Shown here in pieces: positions 44,871 to 54,730 of a stretch of 64,000 nt of DNA; positions within the stretch are counted from its first letter, which is position 1; every line of letters starts with the position of its first letter. The stretch comes from Spirometra erinaceieuropaei. Its lineage: Eukaryota > Platyhelminthes > Cestoda > Diphyllobothriidea > Diphyllobothriidae. The position numbers were made by a program, and so were the translations under genes. Location: positions 2,292 to 66,291 of the forward strand of contig CACRXP010001412.1 in the NCBI GenBank assembly GCA_902702965.1. The letters are read 5' to 3'. The notes under the pieces are model-generated. The model was not told the origin of the DNA and did not search any database. It was given only the letters and a program-made list of their open reading frames with translations.

Positions 44871-46148
44871 TCAGAAAAGACACTGATCGCTTTGCAAAGC
44901 GATAGTGGAGATGGTGATGTCCGTGCATGACGGGCACTCCCCGTGGGGGCGGTGCGGTTTCCTCGAAAGGGCATCGGCATTACCATGTTGGCGACCGGGT
45001 CGGAACACGCACTTAAAGTCGTATTCCGCCAACTTCTCCTGCCACCTCGCTACTTGACCTTCAGGATTCTTAAAGTTTCTTAGCCAAGTCAAGGCACTAT
45101 GGTCAGTACGTACGACGAACGGCCGGTACTGGAGATATGGCCGGCATTCTTCCACAAAGTGTGTGAGCGCCAACATCCCTTTTCGAGTCACGCAGTAGCG
45201 CCGTTCTGCTTTGGTCAACGATCTACTTAAATACTGAATGACGCGCTCGGTACCGTCTGACTGTTGTTGGGAGAGAACCGCGCCGATTGCGGTGTCACTG
45301 GCATCGGTATCCAGGATGAACTTCCCGGCATCATTACTAATATCAGGAAAGGCTAGAATTGGGGTGGCGCACAGCTTATCCTTCAGCGTCTGGAAGCTGT
45401 TTGTGCAGTCAGCAGTCCACTTAAACTTAACGTTTTTCTGCGTAAGCTTGTGGAGCGGCCCGGCAATTGGGGCGTAGTCCTTAATAAATCGTCTGTAATA
45501 GGAGGTGAGGCCTAGGAAGCTGCGGACCTCCGCCACTTCTGAGGGGATGGGCCACTCACGGATTTGTGTGACCTTTTCGTCATCAATCTCTACCCCTGCG
45601 GCTGAGACTACATGACCTAAGAACTTCACGCGGGGCTTTATGAAGACACACTTGGATGGCTTCAGGGTTAACCCCGCCTGTCGGAGACTGCTAAACACAG
45701 CCCTGATATTATTAAGGTGACTATCAAAGTCCTTTCCGAGGACAATTATATCATCCATGTAAACTAGACACGAGGTTGGTATTAACTGTGCAAGAACCTG
45801 ATTCATCAACATCTGAAAAGTGTTGGGGGCATTGGCGAGGCCGAAAGGCATCGTCTCGAACTCGGAGACACCAGAGGGGACCGCGAATGCAGTCTTTTCC
45901 CTATCTGAGGGACGCACTTCAACTTGCCAGTAGCCTGAAGCTAAATCAAGCGTTGAAAACATAATATTGCCAGCGATGGCGTCTAAGGTGGTATCTATCC
46001 GTGGGAGAGGAAAGGAATCTTTCTTAGTCACAGCGTTTAGCTTCCTATAGTCTATGCACAGTCGCATTGAGCCGTCCTTCTTTTTCACAAGTACAATGGG
46101 AGATGACCAGGGCGACTGAGAGGGCCTTATAATATTACGACTAAGCAT
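44871..46148 (-). CDS. Gypsy reverse transcriptase and RNase H region of Pol (5'-truncated)
   Basis: A 425-codon frame. RT blocks: IRPSQSPWSSPIVLVKKKDG, MRLCIDYRKLNAVTKKDSFP, FSTLDLASGYWQVEV, MPFGLANAPNTFQMLMNQV, CLVYMDDIIVLGKDF (YMDD catalytic motif) and FLGHVVSAAGVEID. RNase H: FILDTDASDTAIGAVLSQQQ, RTDHSALTWLRNFKNPEGQV and GRQHGNADALSRKP. The N-terminus of RT, protease and Gag were removed by a deletion that joins the 5' LTR to codons just upstream (RALIND). It ends at a TGA (44871-44873) in frame with the integrase, probably one nonsense mutation in a former single Pol. Confidence 0.92.
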   Translation of the reverse strand: MLSRNIIRPSQSPWSSPIVLVKKKDGSMRLCIDYRKLNAVTKKDSFPLPRIDTTLDAIAGNIMFSTLDLASGYWQVEVRPSDREKTAFAVPSGVSEFETMPFGLANAPNTFQMLMNQVLAQLIPTSCLVYMDDIIVLGKDFDSHLNNIRAVFSSLRQAGLTLKPSKCVFIKPRVKFLGHVVSAAGVEIDDEKVTQIREWPIPSEVAEVRSFLGLTSYYRRFIKDYAPIAGPLHKLTQKNVKFKWTADCTNSFQTLKDKLCATPILAFPDISNDAGKFILDTDASDTAIGAVLSQQQSDGTERVIQYLSRSLTKAERRYCVTRKGMLALTHFVEECRPYLQYRPFVVRTDHSALTWLRNFKNPEGQVARWQEKLAEYDFKCVFRPGRQHGNADALSRKPHRPHGECPSCTDITISTIALQSDQCLF

Positions 46149-46158
46149 ATCATTGATA

Positions 46159-46228
46159 AGGGCGCGCTTTCTAGAACCTTCTCCAAGATGGCCGCCGCAC
46201 GTGGTCTGGCATTCTAAAGTTTCCTACA
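46159..46228 (-). repeat. Gypsy 5' LTR remnant (first 70 bp)
   Basis: Identical to the start of the 3' LTR (from 43372 down to about 43305). At GCGCGCCC it passes directly into RT-coding sequence. Flank beyond the LTR reads ACAAG on the minus strand. Confidence 0.85.
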
Positions 46229-48302
46229 CTTGTGAAATGTCGGGCTGCGTTGGGACCCCTCAGCTGTTGGAGACCGGTTGTGTGAGAATACCTGCTATGT
46301 TGTCGAATCTGCTTTACTTCGACTTTGTTCTATTATAGTACACCAATTTCTCGCATCTTTTCCATTTGTTAGCGATACTTACAATATGATGAGCGGACAT
46401 GGTGATGAGGCAACCATAAAATTCATAATCTATTAGATTTGGGTCCACAGACGCACTGACATGACCTAGATGACGATGGCTTACAGCATCCGCGAAGACA
46501 TTTGGCCCGGAAATCTCTGGTCTTTGATGTTTAAGGCAATTGAGCGGTCACATTTATAATCGAATATAGTGGCCTTTACGGTACCAGAGGAATGACAGAT
46601 ATGTTTATGGAAGCTTTTCTTATGCCACCATACCACGACTTACAAATATTTGTGGTTAGACTCCTGCACTCTAGAGTTTTTGTCTCCGATCCCAGCTTCT
46701 ATTGGAATACTATAGTATTTGCCCTTTTCATCAGGCTCAGCCATATTTCTAGGCGTCCATTGTAGATACGCTAGAATGAACGAGCTGAATTGGCTATCGG
46801 CAAGTCATTTTCAGCTGGCCCGGATAGTTTTCATGGAATGTGCATTTGTAGACCAGTCGCCGTTGCTATGACTTGACCGAAGCCGTCATAGGATGGACTC
46901 ACTTTTTTCAGTCCACTCGAGATTTGCGAGTCTGTGCGGCCACAGATACCAGGATCTTTTAATGTGCCATCATCAGACAGAACACATTGGGAGAAGTGCT
47001 TGAGGGCTGATGTGAGAATACGCAAGAAGCTTGTCCGCATCTGAGGATATTTTAAAACTAAGCAATACGAAGCCGCACGGCGCGTCAACGTTCTGCGCTA
47101 CATGGTATCTGTGGTGCGCCTCCATGAATTCCATCTCTCCTTTCGAAGGCGTTGTGCCGGTGGTGATCTTACTCAAACAAAAGTTGTGATGTGCTTACAT
47201 TGTCCGAAATTGCAACAGCTAGAATTGGGTCATTATGTGCTGATCATATAGATTTCTGTTCTACGTGTTCTTTCTTTAGAAGCGACTAAATTTGCCAAGG
47301 CATTTGATCTTTCCTTACTGCGAATGAAATCATCGGCCATCTGCTGTTGTTGTACATTTGGTAGACTGTTTAAATACCGTTAGCAGTGTTCTCCATTTTT
47401 GTTAAGAAAAAAATAGCAAGAAACGTTTGTCATCCCCCTTTATTTTTATCCGACATATGCCCACCTAAGTACTCGTTTTGCCCGTTGGTTAATTTGCCCG
47501 TTTCGACCTCCTTCGAATGCATGTAGTACATTTGTACCTCTCCTCTTCGATTTGCTTTTAGATGATTTTATCCTACATATATTTCTTATGCCTCTCCCCT
47601 GGGACTTTTTGTCCTGTACTCCTTTATACAGGTCTTTATTTGCCATGCATAGACTTGCAAAATCAAATTATGATCACGACATCCTCCACCTTGGGTATTA
47701 ATGTCTTAATACAGCCGAAAGCCGGTTTCCATCGCATATTTTGTATCGTCCGGTATTTCAGCTCAGCGTTACTCTGTATTTACTGTATTTATTTTCCGTT
47801 AAACAGAAAAGATGTTGGGATTTGTTTTGGTTTCGTTCGTCGTTGGATGCCTATGCGATTAAATGTTCGAAAGCCAATTCCAGATGATACACACATAACC
47901 GCGCAGAAGTCTTCCTACAGATGGTAGGCACTAAACACTGCACTCACTTCACAAATGGCACAAATGACGAAATGTGTCAGTCACGCATGTTCCAATAAGT
48001 TACTGTTCAGCATACAGAACCGGCAGTTACTAGTGGCACACTCGACACGGTCTTATGTAATTAAGAAGGGCAAGGGAAGAACAGGTAATAATGCATAGCA
48101 ATTTACATGCATAAGACGGACGATTATGCGCACCGTTGTGCAGCTAACGTCTCGTGAATGCAAGTCGGGTTGCCTTTTGGAGCCACTTATCTTTTATTAT
48201 AGAAAGCGAGCGGATGCTGTGCTGTTGCCGGCGTTTGGTGAGTCAAGTTATCTTTTCCAACTGGTTATTTGACAGAGGGAAGGAGTAGGGAGGGGACGGC
48301 TG
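46229..48302. other. spacer, nothing recognised
   Basis: Overlapping minus-strand frames at 46831-47176 and + frames at 47562-47927 show no known domain. Confidence 0.35.
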
Positions 48303-48507
48303 CGCCTTCGCTTGATGTTCAGAGCTGTCGTAGGCTGATAGATTAGACCTTTTGATGGCTTTTTCTTCTACTGAATATGAAGGGAACAAGTAAATTTGAT
48401 TGGCTGGGCCTTCGCTTGATGCTCAGAGCCGTCTTAGGCTAATACATTGAACCGTTTGGAGGCTTTTTCTTCTGCTGAATATGAAGGGAACAAGTAAATT
48501 TGATTGT
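48303..48507 (+). repeat. tandem repeat, two copies of about 104 bp
   Basis: CCTTCGCTTGATGTTCAGAG (48305) recurs as CCTTCGCTTGATGCTCAGAG (48409). Both copies run through GAAGGGAACAAGTAAATTTG. About 90 percent identical by eye. Confidence 0.85.
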
Positions 48508-49092
48508 ACATGCTAAACCGCTTTTTGGTACTTCAGCGTCACGTAAACCGTACGCTGACCATGTGAGTGGGCCGTGCTCAAACCCAAGTCTCGGATAGAT
48601 CGGGAGGTAGATGCATTTGCCCCAGGGTGGGAAACTTGGATTTTTTGAGCATTTCCTTTGTTGCCATATAGCAGGATAGACAGGAACCCAGATTTTTCCG
48701 AAACCTAGCACATTTATAAAGGTAAGATGAAATGAATGAAATTTGCTGCGCGGTTTCGGAAGTTCTCCTTCTGACTTAGCCCAAACTTGTTTGCATGATT
48801 GAAATGACTGCAGGTTACTGGAAGTCCCTTTCTGATGCTTGCGACAAGGGGAGTATTTATCTTCTCCAATTTTGACAGCGTCTTGCCAGACATGCTCTCC
48901 TCCTTCATGCATATAACTGTGCGGTTTAATATAATAGATGCTTGTTATGGTTGTCTATTTGATAGAGGACGTTTTTTGCCATAAAATGACGGATATCTAA
49001 ACGTGCTTTAGAAACACACGACGTTGCATGTTGTGGACATTGTACGTCCAGTTAGATGTGTGGGTTTTAACCGAGGTTCGTCTTTCTGATAG
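48508..49092. other. spacer upstream of the putative leading exon
   Basis: A 157-codon minus-strand frame (48439-48912) has no recognised domain and overlaps the tandem repeat. No promoter element was identified with confidence. Confidence 0.35.
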
Positions 49093-49124
49093 CATCTCCC
49101 TCCCAACTGCGAATCCTCATCCAG

Positions 49125-49438
49125 CGGAAGCGACTGGGCAAGCAGCGGTGATGAGTGGCGACCATCACCATCGCCATCGTCGTCATCCTCTTCAGCCAAC
49201 TCCCAGTCAGCATGGACCCTGCCGAGTTCTCCGGCGGGCGACCCAAATGCGCCAACGGATTTGCCTGTTCCCGCGAAGACCTTTCATACGGGAACACTGA
49301 TGGAGGATAAGCCTGCTGGTTTGTCTTTTGCTACTGTATCTTTTATGCATTCTCAAGGGATGCAACCAATTAAGCGTGAGATGGAAGAACCTGACGGCAA
49401 GGAAACTGCGCGAGATCCTGAAGACAATCGCTACCTGT
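49125..49438 (+). CDS. putative N-terminal or linker exon of a zinc-finger gene
   Basis: The frame is open from 49093 and ends at CTG T followed by GTGAGT, a strong donor in phase 1, the same phase the zinc-finger exons accept. The acceptor or start is uncertain: candidates are CATCCAG (exon from 49125), or a first coding ATG at 49299. The translation is Ser/Pro-rich (RPSPSPSSSSSSSANSQS), then FHTGTLMEDKPAGLSFATV, then GMQPIKREMEEPDGKE with IKRE, a consensus SUMO-attachment motif, and an acidic end (RDPEDNRYL). This composition suits the leader of a nuclear regulator. The 3' part is duplicated at 50159. No transcript evidence is available. Confidence 0.5.
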
Positions 49439-51125
49439 GTGAGTGATGCTCACTTTTTCTGTCAGCCTTTACAACACATTGTCATTGAGATCCATGAGTG
49501 GTCTCTTTGTTTGGAAATTTATTTAATAACGACTTTCTGTATAGCCTGATATCCAGGTCTTTTAGGAGGCATTAACCGCGAGGAGATGCAAAAACATTTT
49601 TTGGGAAGAAAGAGGCCATACTTATAATAGTGATATTGATAGTAAAATTATATACAGAGACTACCGTGCAGAAGGGACTGATTCAAAGGCCAAAATTGTA
49701 ATTAGTCCGGAGATTGTGCATACCACATCGCCCCAAGTGAGCTTTTGGTTTCCCCTCCTCCCCCGTCGGTCTGAAGATAAGGAAGTCGACAGCCATGCTA
49801 ATAAGAGGTGATGATTGACAGAGTTGAGGTCATGGAGTGCCTTTGTTACGGCCGAGTATGAGATGTATATTTTGGTTGCACCTTTGTCGCGGTAGTTCTC
49901 ACACTTGGAAGTAGACACAAAGATAACTGCGCCACAATCATCAGAAACGACATAATTCCTCAGTAGAACGAGCCCATTGGAGTGTCCGTAATATCAATTT
50001 GAGGATGAATACCGTCCTCTCGGGGCGCCTTGTTGTTACGTACTCACAGTAGTACACGGGGTGTTTCTTCCTAAACAGGAGGGTTCGTAAGACTCCTTAG
50101 ACTGTAGAAGGAAAGAATTCTTCTCCCAAGGAGGGAGGAATGACAGTCGGTCAAACAGGGACACTGATGGAGAATAAGCCAGCTGGTTTGTCTTTTGCTA
50201 CTGTAGGTTTTATGCATTCTCAAGGGATACAACCAATTAAGCGTGAGATGGAAGAACCCGACCGCAAGGAAACTTCGCGAGACCCTGAAGACGATCGCTA
50301 CCTGTGTGAGTGATTCTCGCTTTTTCTCTCGGCCCTTACATTTCTTTTCACACCCATCGAGCCATCCGGCTGCTTTTTTGGAAATGTATTGAACAATAAT
50401 TTCCCAGATGGCCTGATATTAAGGTCGTTGTGGAGGCATTCACATCGAGGTATTGCAGAAAACTTTCCAGAAGGAATGAGACCATATTAGTAATAATGAC
50501 ACGGATTATAATATTAATGCACGTATAGAGAACGCCGTGCAGAAGGCACCGGTTCGAAGGCAATAATTGTAGTTAGTCCGGTGACTGCCCATACCACATC
50601 GCCCCAAGTGAGCTTCGGACACCACTATTTGGATTAAACGTCATCACCTATATTGCAATCGCTCTCGTAAAATTTTAGTGACAGAGGACCAAACAGAAAG
50701 CCTGTCGTCATGCAGGTGGAGGAATGGAGGGCTTTAATCCACCGTTCATCCTTTGGTATTCCTTCCTTCCCATTCAGTCTGAAGTGCGAAACCCCCAAAC
50801 AAGAGATAATGTTCGGCAGAGTCGAAGTCATGGCGTGCCTTTGGTAAAGCCAAATATAGCAGTAGTTCTCATACTTGGAAGTAAACACAAAGATAACTGC
50901 TCCATATTTATCAAAAACGACATAACTCCCCAGTATAACGAGCCCATTGGAGTGTCAGTAATATTAATTTGACGATGAATACCGTCCTCTCGGGGCGCCT
51001 TGTTGTTACGTACTCACAGTAGTACACCGGCTGCTTCTTCCCAAAGAGGAGGGTTCGTAAGACTCCTTAGGCTATAGGAGGAGGTGATTCTTCTCCCGAG
51101 GAAAGAGAAATGACAGTCAGTCGTA
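49292..51125 (+). repeat. tandem duplication of about 0.87-0.97 kb carrying the putative leading exon
   Basis: Copy 1 is about 49292-50158 and copy 2 about 50159-51125. The start offset is 867 bp, and copy 2 holds about 100 bp more (50630-50740). Shared landmarks: TGCATTCTCAAGGGATGCAA, CATACCACATCGCCCCAAGT, GCCTTGTTGTTACGTACTCA and GAATGACAGTCGGTC / AAATGACAGTCAGTC at the ends. Confidence 0.85.
50159..50305 (+). CDS. duplicated putative linker exon
   Basis: Second copy of the 3' half of the exon at 49125-49438. If AACAG is used as acceptor it is 147 nt, phase 1 on both sides, with an intact frame: TLMENKPAGLSFATVGFMHS, IQPIKREMEEPDRKETSRDP. The IKRE motif and the GTGAGT donor are kept. Most differences from copy 1 leave the frame open, which mildly suggests constraint, or a recent duplication. 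The upstream pyrimidine tract is poor, so splicing of this copy is doubtful. It could be skipped without changing the frame. Confidence 0.4.
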
Positions 51126-51553
51126 TTAGAGCGCTCTCTTTGTGACTTTTAGTACTCATTTAGTCCTAGAATATGTGTGCATAAGGCTTTTTAGAATGAC
51201 ACGATTCTTTCCTTAATCAATTAGGAGGAGAACTATTAAGATTTCTCCTGACAGCACTACACAGAAGGTACATGAGCGATGTGCTTCCTATTGTGGGAGG
51301 CGGCGGAGTTCTAGATCCACACTAATGATATATTATTATTGTTACCTGAATCCCGAATATATTCACAATAGAAGGGGAACAGAACAAGCCGTCTTCTCTG
51401 GTCCTTCTTTTCGTCTTTTCTGACTGCCAGTCCTCCATGAAGCTTCATATCTGCGTTTCAGCAGTTTTATGTTGGTACAACGAAGCCGAAACCTCGTCTA
51501 CACTCTCATTGAAAGACCAACTACAGTCTTCTTCATTGACATACCGAACTTAG

Positions 51554-51812
51554 CACTTGACTGTTTTGAAGCCATCCCAGTCAAATATCGTTGGGCGTAG
51601 TTATCTTGTCCGGTTCACCAGTTCCAAAGTGTCCGTTATAACATCATTGTCGCTCAAGTGCGATATTTCAATCAGACGCGGTCACGATGCACCTTTGGAA
51701 GCAGTTACAATAAAGTCGGACCCATGTTCGACATCGCCTCTAAGCGCGTTCCAACTACAACAACAATTGCCTTCTCATACCAGGAAAAGTAAACGAAAGT
51801 GTCAAAAGAGGG
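51554..51812 (+). CDS. possible exon with basic (NLS-like) end, uncertain
   Basis: An open frame following CTTAG and ending AGG G before GTACCG, again a phase-1 donor. The end of the translation is strongly basic (TRKSKRKCQKRG), like a nuclear localisation signal, preceded by LSAFQLQQQLPS. The acceptor would be phase 0. No domain is recognised. It could equally be a chance frame in intron DNA between the putative leading exons and the second zinc-finger cluster. Confidence 0.2.
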
Positions 51813-52149
51813 GTACCGTGCCTAAGCAAGACACCTTAAGTTTTGTTTCCGGTTTCAAACTTGCTTGTGGATGAAGATAGATTCTGCAAACGCGAATTAA
51901 ATTAGCAGCCAGGTTATTTGTGCATTTGTGTAGATGACTTATCAAGACCGTGACTCCGCATAGCTGCTCACACCTTACCGTCTCCCATCTATTAGACTGG
52001 GTGCTGAACTGATATTTGGCTGTTTTCTCCATCATTTTTTGAACGAGTTCATACTGTTGTGTATCCATTCATGTTCCAAAGCGGTTGTAGATGGCTGCAA
52101 AGTACTTTGATAAATTTGTTCTGCTAAATTTGCTTATTTTATGTCAACC

Positions 52150-52372
52150 TCAAAGAAGGAAAGCTCTACGTAGTCTTTTTTGACTTCGAAGGAGACAGAA
52201 AGTCATTGCGCTTTGGTATAGTAGCTCGGTACTCACGCGGTTGTCACCTTTTGCGAGAATTTCAACCTCATCAAACTTGTTAACATAATGTCCCATCGAA
52301 TAAGCCGTGACCTGAGAGCCAAGATCCTGCGACATGTTCGGCAGTTCGCGTCCAGCGGTCACACGTTCCACC
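52150..52372 (-). pseudogene. Penelope-like family B GIY-YIG end, fragment
   Basis: Minus-strand reading SQVTAYSMGHYVNKFDEVEI followed by LAKGDNRVSTELL corresponds to the C-terminal half of the GIY-YIG domain seen at 58274-58535 and 62360-62550. The GIY-YIG motif itself and the reverse transcriptase are absent. It lies about 75 bp from the TTAGGG-like tract. Confidence 0.65.
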
Positions 52373-52446
52373 GACCAAGTCGTTTCCTTAACTCCTTTCT
52401 GGGCAAGATGTGGTTTGGTAGCCCACCTGATGGACGCAATACTGCT

Positions 52447-52533
52447 GGGGTTGGTGTTAGGGGTTAGGGTTGGAGGTGGGGGTTTAGGTGAAGAGGTTAT
52501 AGTTAGGGATTGGGGTTAGGGTTAGGGGTTAGC
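52447..52533 (+). repeat. degenerate TTAGGG-like (telomere-type) tract
   Basis: Variants GGGGTTAGGGTT, GGTTAGGGTTAGGGGTTAG and TTAGGGATTGGGGTTAGG across about 87 bp. TTAGGG is the usual flatworm telomere repeat. This is an interstitial, diverged copy. Confidence 0.75.
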
Positions 52534-53217
52534 ACAACTATTTCTCAACCATCAAAAATACAACCACGCACTCCCAATAGCCTTTCTTTTGAAAACAACT
52601 ACTTGACCTCGTCGCCTACTTGATCACCTATTACCACTGGTTCCATATAAGAGGTGACTGGGTTTGTTTAATTCGGGTGGATCACCAAACCACATCCGAC
52701 CCCTTTCTGGAGCTCGTCTCTTCCCTTCTATCGGCTGTACTTAGCTTCTGCCGATTGAAGTGCAGGATGCAGTGGCTCCCTTATGATATCTCTCGCCAAT
52801 GTAGTATTTGCGTGAGAAAGGTCTGATTCACATGAGTTGATGGACCAGCGCGTCTGTGCCACTTGCGTACTGGACTACGCCGGTCTAACTGCCGTGTGTT
52901 TGCCCCATATTCAGTCACATCGAATTTGCTCTGCCATTGCAGCATGGTAGGTTTCGGGAGAGAGGGTGAGGTCACAGCCACAAAAGTCACCCATTTTAAT
53001 TAAAGACGCATTGTCTGAATATATGCCCCGCCGAAATTGGTTGGCTTTTACGCAGTGAGTACCTTCTTATTCGCTATTAGCCCGTTTTCTTCGAGGGTGG
53101 TTGTGTAATGCCCCGTACGTGGATGGGAGCTCTTCACAACAGCCCGTTGACTTAAGGCCAGTAGGTCAAGCATTCAGGTCGTTTTTCAAAAATCTATATC
53201 AATTTTGATTAGCGTCT
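52534..53217. other. spacer, nothing recognised
   Basis: Short frames only. The end abuts a 5'-truncated non-LTR element. Confidence 0.35.
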
Positions 53218-53643
53218 TCCATCCAGCCGTTATGTGCTCGCACCTTCAGGCATCGCATGGGTCTATTCGGCCACATGCGCATCCACGAGAGCGGAATTGA
53301 CCACAATTCCGATACAGCCACGACATCCAACATATCCACCATGCCCAGACGCATCCTCGCTCCACCGTCACACGCGCCGACCACCACCACCAACACCACC
53401 GCCTCCTCTACAGCCGGCACCGACACCGCTGACCTCTCATGCCCACATTGTCCACGCACCTTCACCTCACGCATCGGCCTGGTGGGTCACTTGCGAATCC
53501 ATCGCACAGAGACTGGCGAACCAGTGCCTGGAGCACCAACCTACACCCACCGCACTCGCCTCCACTGCCCACACTGCCCTCGCACCTTCACGCATCGCAT
53601 GGGTCTATTCGGCCACATGCGCATCCACGACGACCTGCGGTAG
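53218..53643 (+). CDS. C-terminal zinc-finger tail of a non-LTR retrotransposon
   Basis: Three C2H2 units. The first is incomplete at its N-terminus (TFRHRMGLFGHMRIHES). Two are complete: CPHCPRTFTSRIGLVGHLRI with H-x3-H pairing, and CPHCPRTFTHRMGLFGHMRI. A Thr/Pro-rich linker lies between, and the frame ends at TAG after DDLR. I recognise this CPHCPRTF pattern as the repeated tail of a non-LTR retroelement protein in diphyllobothriidean tapeworms (from memory of that family). Spacing (H-x3-H) and consensus differ from the host single-finger exons, so it is not part of that array. 5'-truncated; endonuclease and reverse transcriptase absent. Confidence 0.8.
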   Translation, partial: SIQPLCARTFRHRMGLFGHMRIHESGIDHNSDTATTSNISTMPRRILAPPSHAPTTTTNTTASSTAGTDTADLSCPHCPRTFTSRIGLVGHLRIHRTETGEPVPGAPTYTHRTRLHCPHCPRTFTHRMGLFGHMRIHDDLR

Positions 53644-54730
53644 ACAACCGCCGGTCACACCACACATTCCCTCACTCTCTACCTCCTAACACCATCACCC
53701 AATCAGACATCAACCCCCACTCACCTCATGCACTCAGCTGCCGCCTCCCACGCAAGTGGGAAGTGTGCATCTCGACCCGGTCCCCATGCGGCCACGGCTG
53801 TACGGGTGACTTGTGTCCGAGACTATCCCGACACTTCAAGTGTCGTGGATAGGAAGGTTGCTGATTGAGGCCCGCTCTCGGCTCACGCAGTCCGTCACGT
53901 TGTGTGTGTGTGTTGTGTGGAGTGGCGGACTGGTGGGCTGAGGACGGGCTGCAACAGCACCTTCCACGGCCCTCTCACGCAAGTGAGAGACACGCCGTTC
54001 AACCCCCGTTGTGTGAAATCCTGGTGTTTGTGTGTGTATGGGGGGCCAGGTCGTGCTGTGGCGCGCGCAGTCATGGTCAGTCGACCATGTCAGCCACCGC
54101 GCCCATTCCCCACTCCAGTCTACTGACCGGCTCGGACAGTGGTTGGGGTGTGGGAATGGGAAGGGAGAGTGAGGTCGACGACTCAGCGCATTTTCCTCAC
54201 TATAATCAATCTGACGCGCTTGAAGCTATCACGGTGCGCTAAAAGCCGTGGCTTGGAAGGTTGCCAACTGACGGGATACCTTGGACCTCCTCCTTAACGG
54301 GAGGCGGTCTGAGAGTCAGGCTGCAATGGCTCCTTTTTAATGTGGCCTTTATGGCATTCCCACCACAGTGTGGGATCCGAGCCAGGCGTTGGCGGCACGC
54401 CCAGGTGCGGCTTCGGCCGTGCCAGCCCCCAAATCTCTGTGGTGTTGGTTGAAATCCTGGTTATTGTTGTGTGGACCAGGGGGTGTGGTGGAACGCCAAG
54501 GTGAGGATCCGTCCGAACCATCCACCTGCGGCCTCCCTCGTCTCCGGTCTTCTTGACTCTGTCTTGACACCGGGCCCAGGCGGGGGAGGAGGAGAGAGTG
54601 TAGGTAGATGCAGCGCAAGTCTACCGGCACTATAAACCCCTGCGCAAGTCACCGTCCCTGCTCCCACCGCTGCTGCAGCTGTGGGGCACACGGTGGTCAT
54701 CGTCGAAATCGATGGACGAACTGTCGGTTC
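53644..54730 (+). repeat. 3' region of the zinc-finger-tailed non-LTR element
   Basis: GC-rich sequence with GCGCTTGAAGCTATCACGGT, GTTGCCAACTGACGGGATAC and GCGCAAGTCTACCGGCACTA, recurring at 4400-4740, 5280-5330 and 15910-16190. 54500-54610 is a reverse-oriented match to the repeat at 17931 and 59117. Long frames on both strands here reflect base composition. Confidence 0.6.

Larger units (their letters stand above)
42824..46228 (-). mobile_element. Gypsy-type LTR retrotransposon with internal deletion
   Basis: Read on the minus strand: a 70-bp remnant of the 5' LTR (46159-46228), reverse transcriptase and RNase H, integrase, a purine-rich tract (GCAGGGGGGAGCAA) and a 3' LTR starting TGTAGGAAACTTTAG at 43372. 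The 5' LTR start and 3' LTR start are identical over the shared ~68 bp, indicating a young insertion. Gag, protease and the N-terminus of the reverse transcriptase are missing. Confidence 0.85.

Noticed and set aside
52334..52519. Val/Gly-rich coding frame
   Set aside because: It is translation of the TTAGGG-like tract.
53218..53643. C2H2 fingers as part of the host finger array
   Set aside because: H-x3-H spacing, CPHCPRTF consensus, several fingers in one open frame and repeated 3' sequence elsewhere identify it as a non-LTR retroelement tail, unlike the one-finger 87-nt exons.
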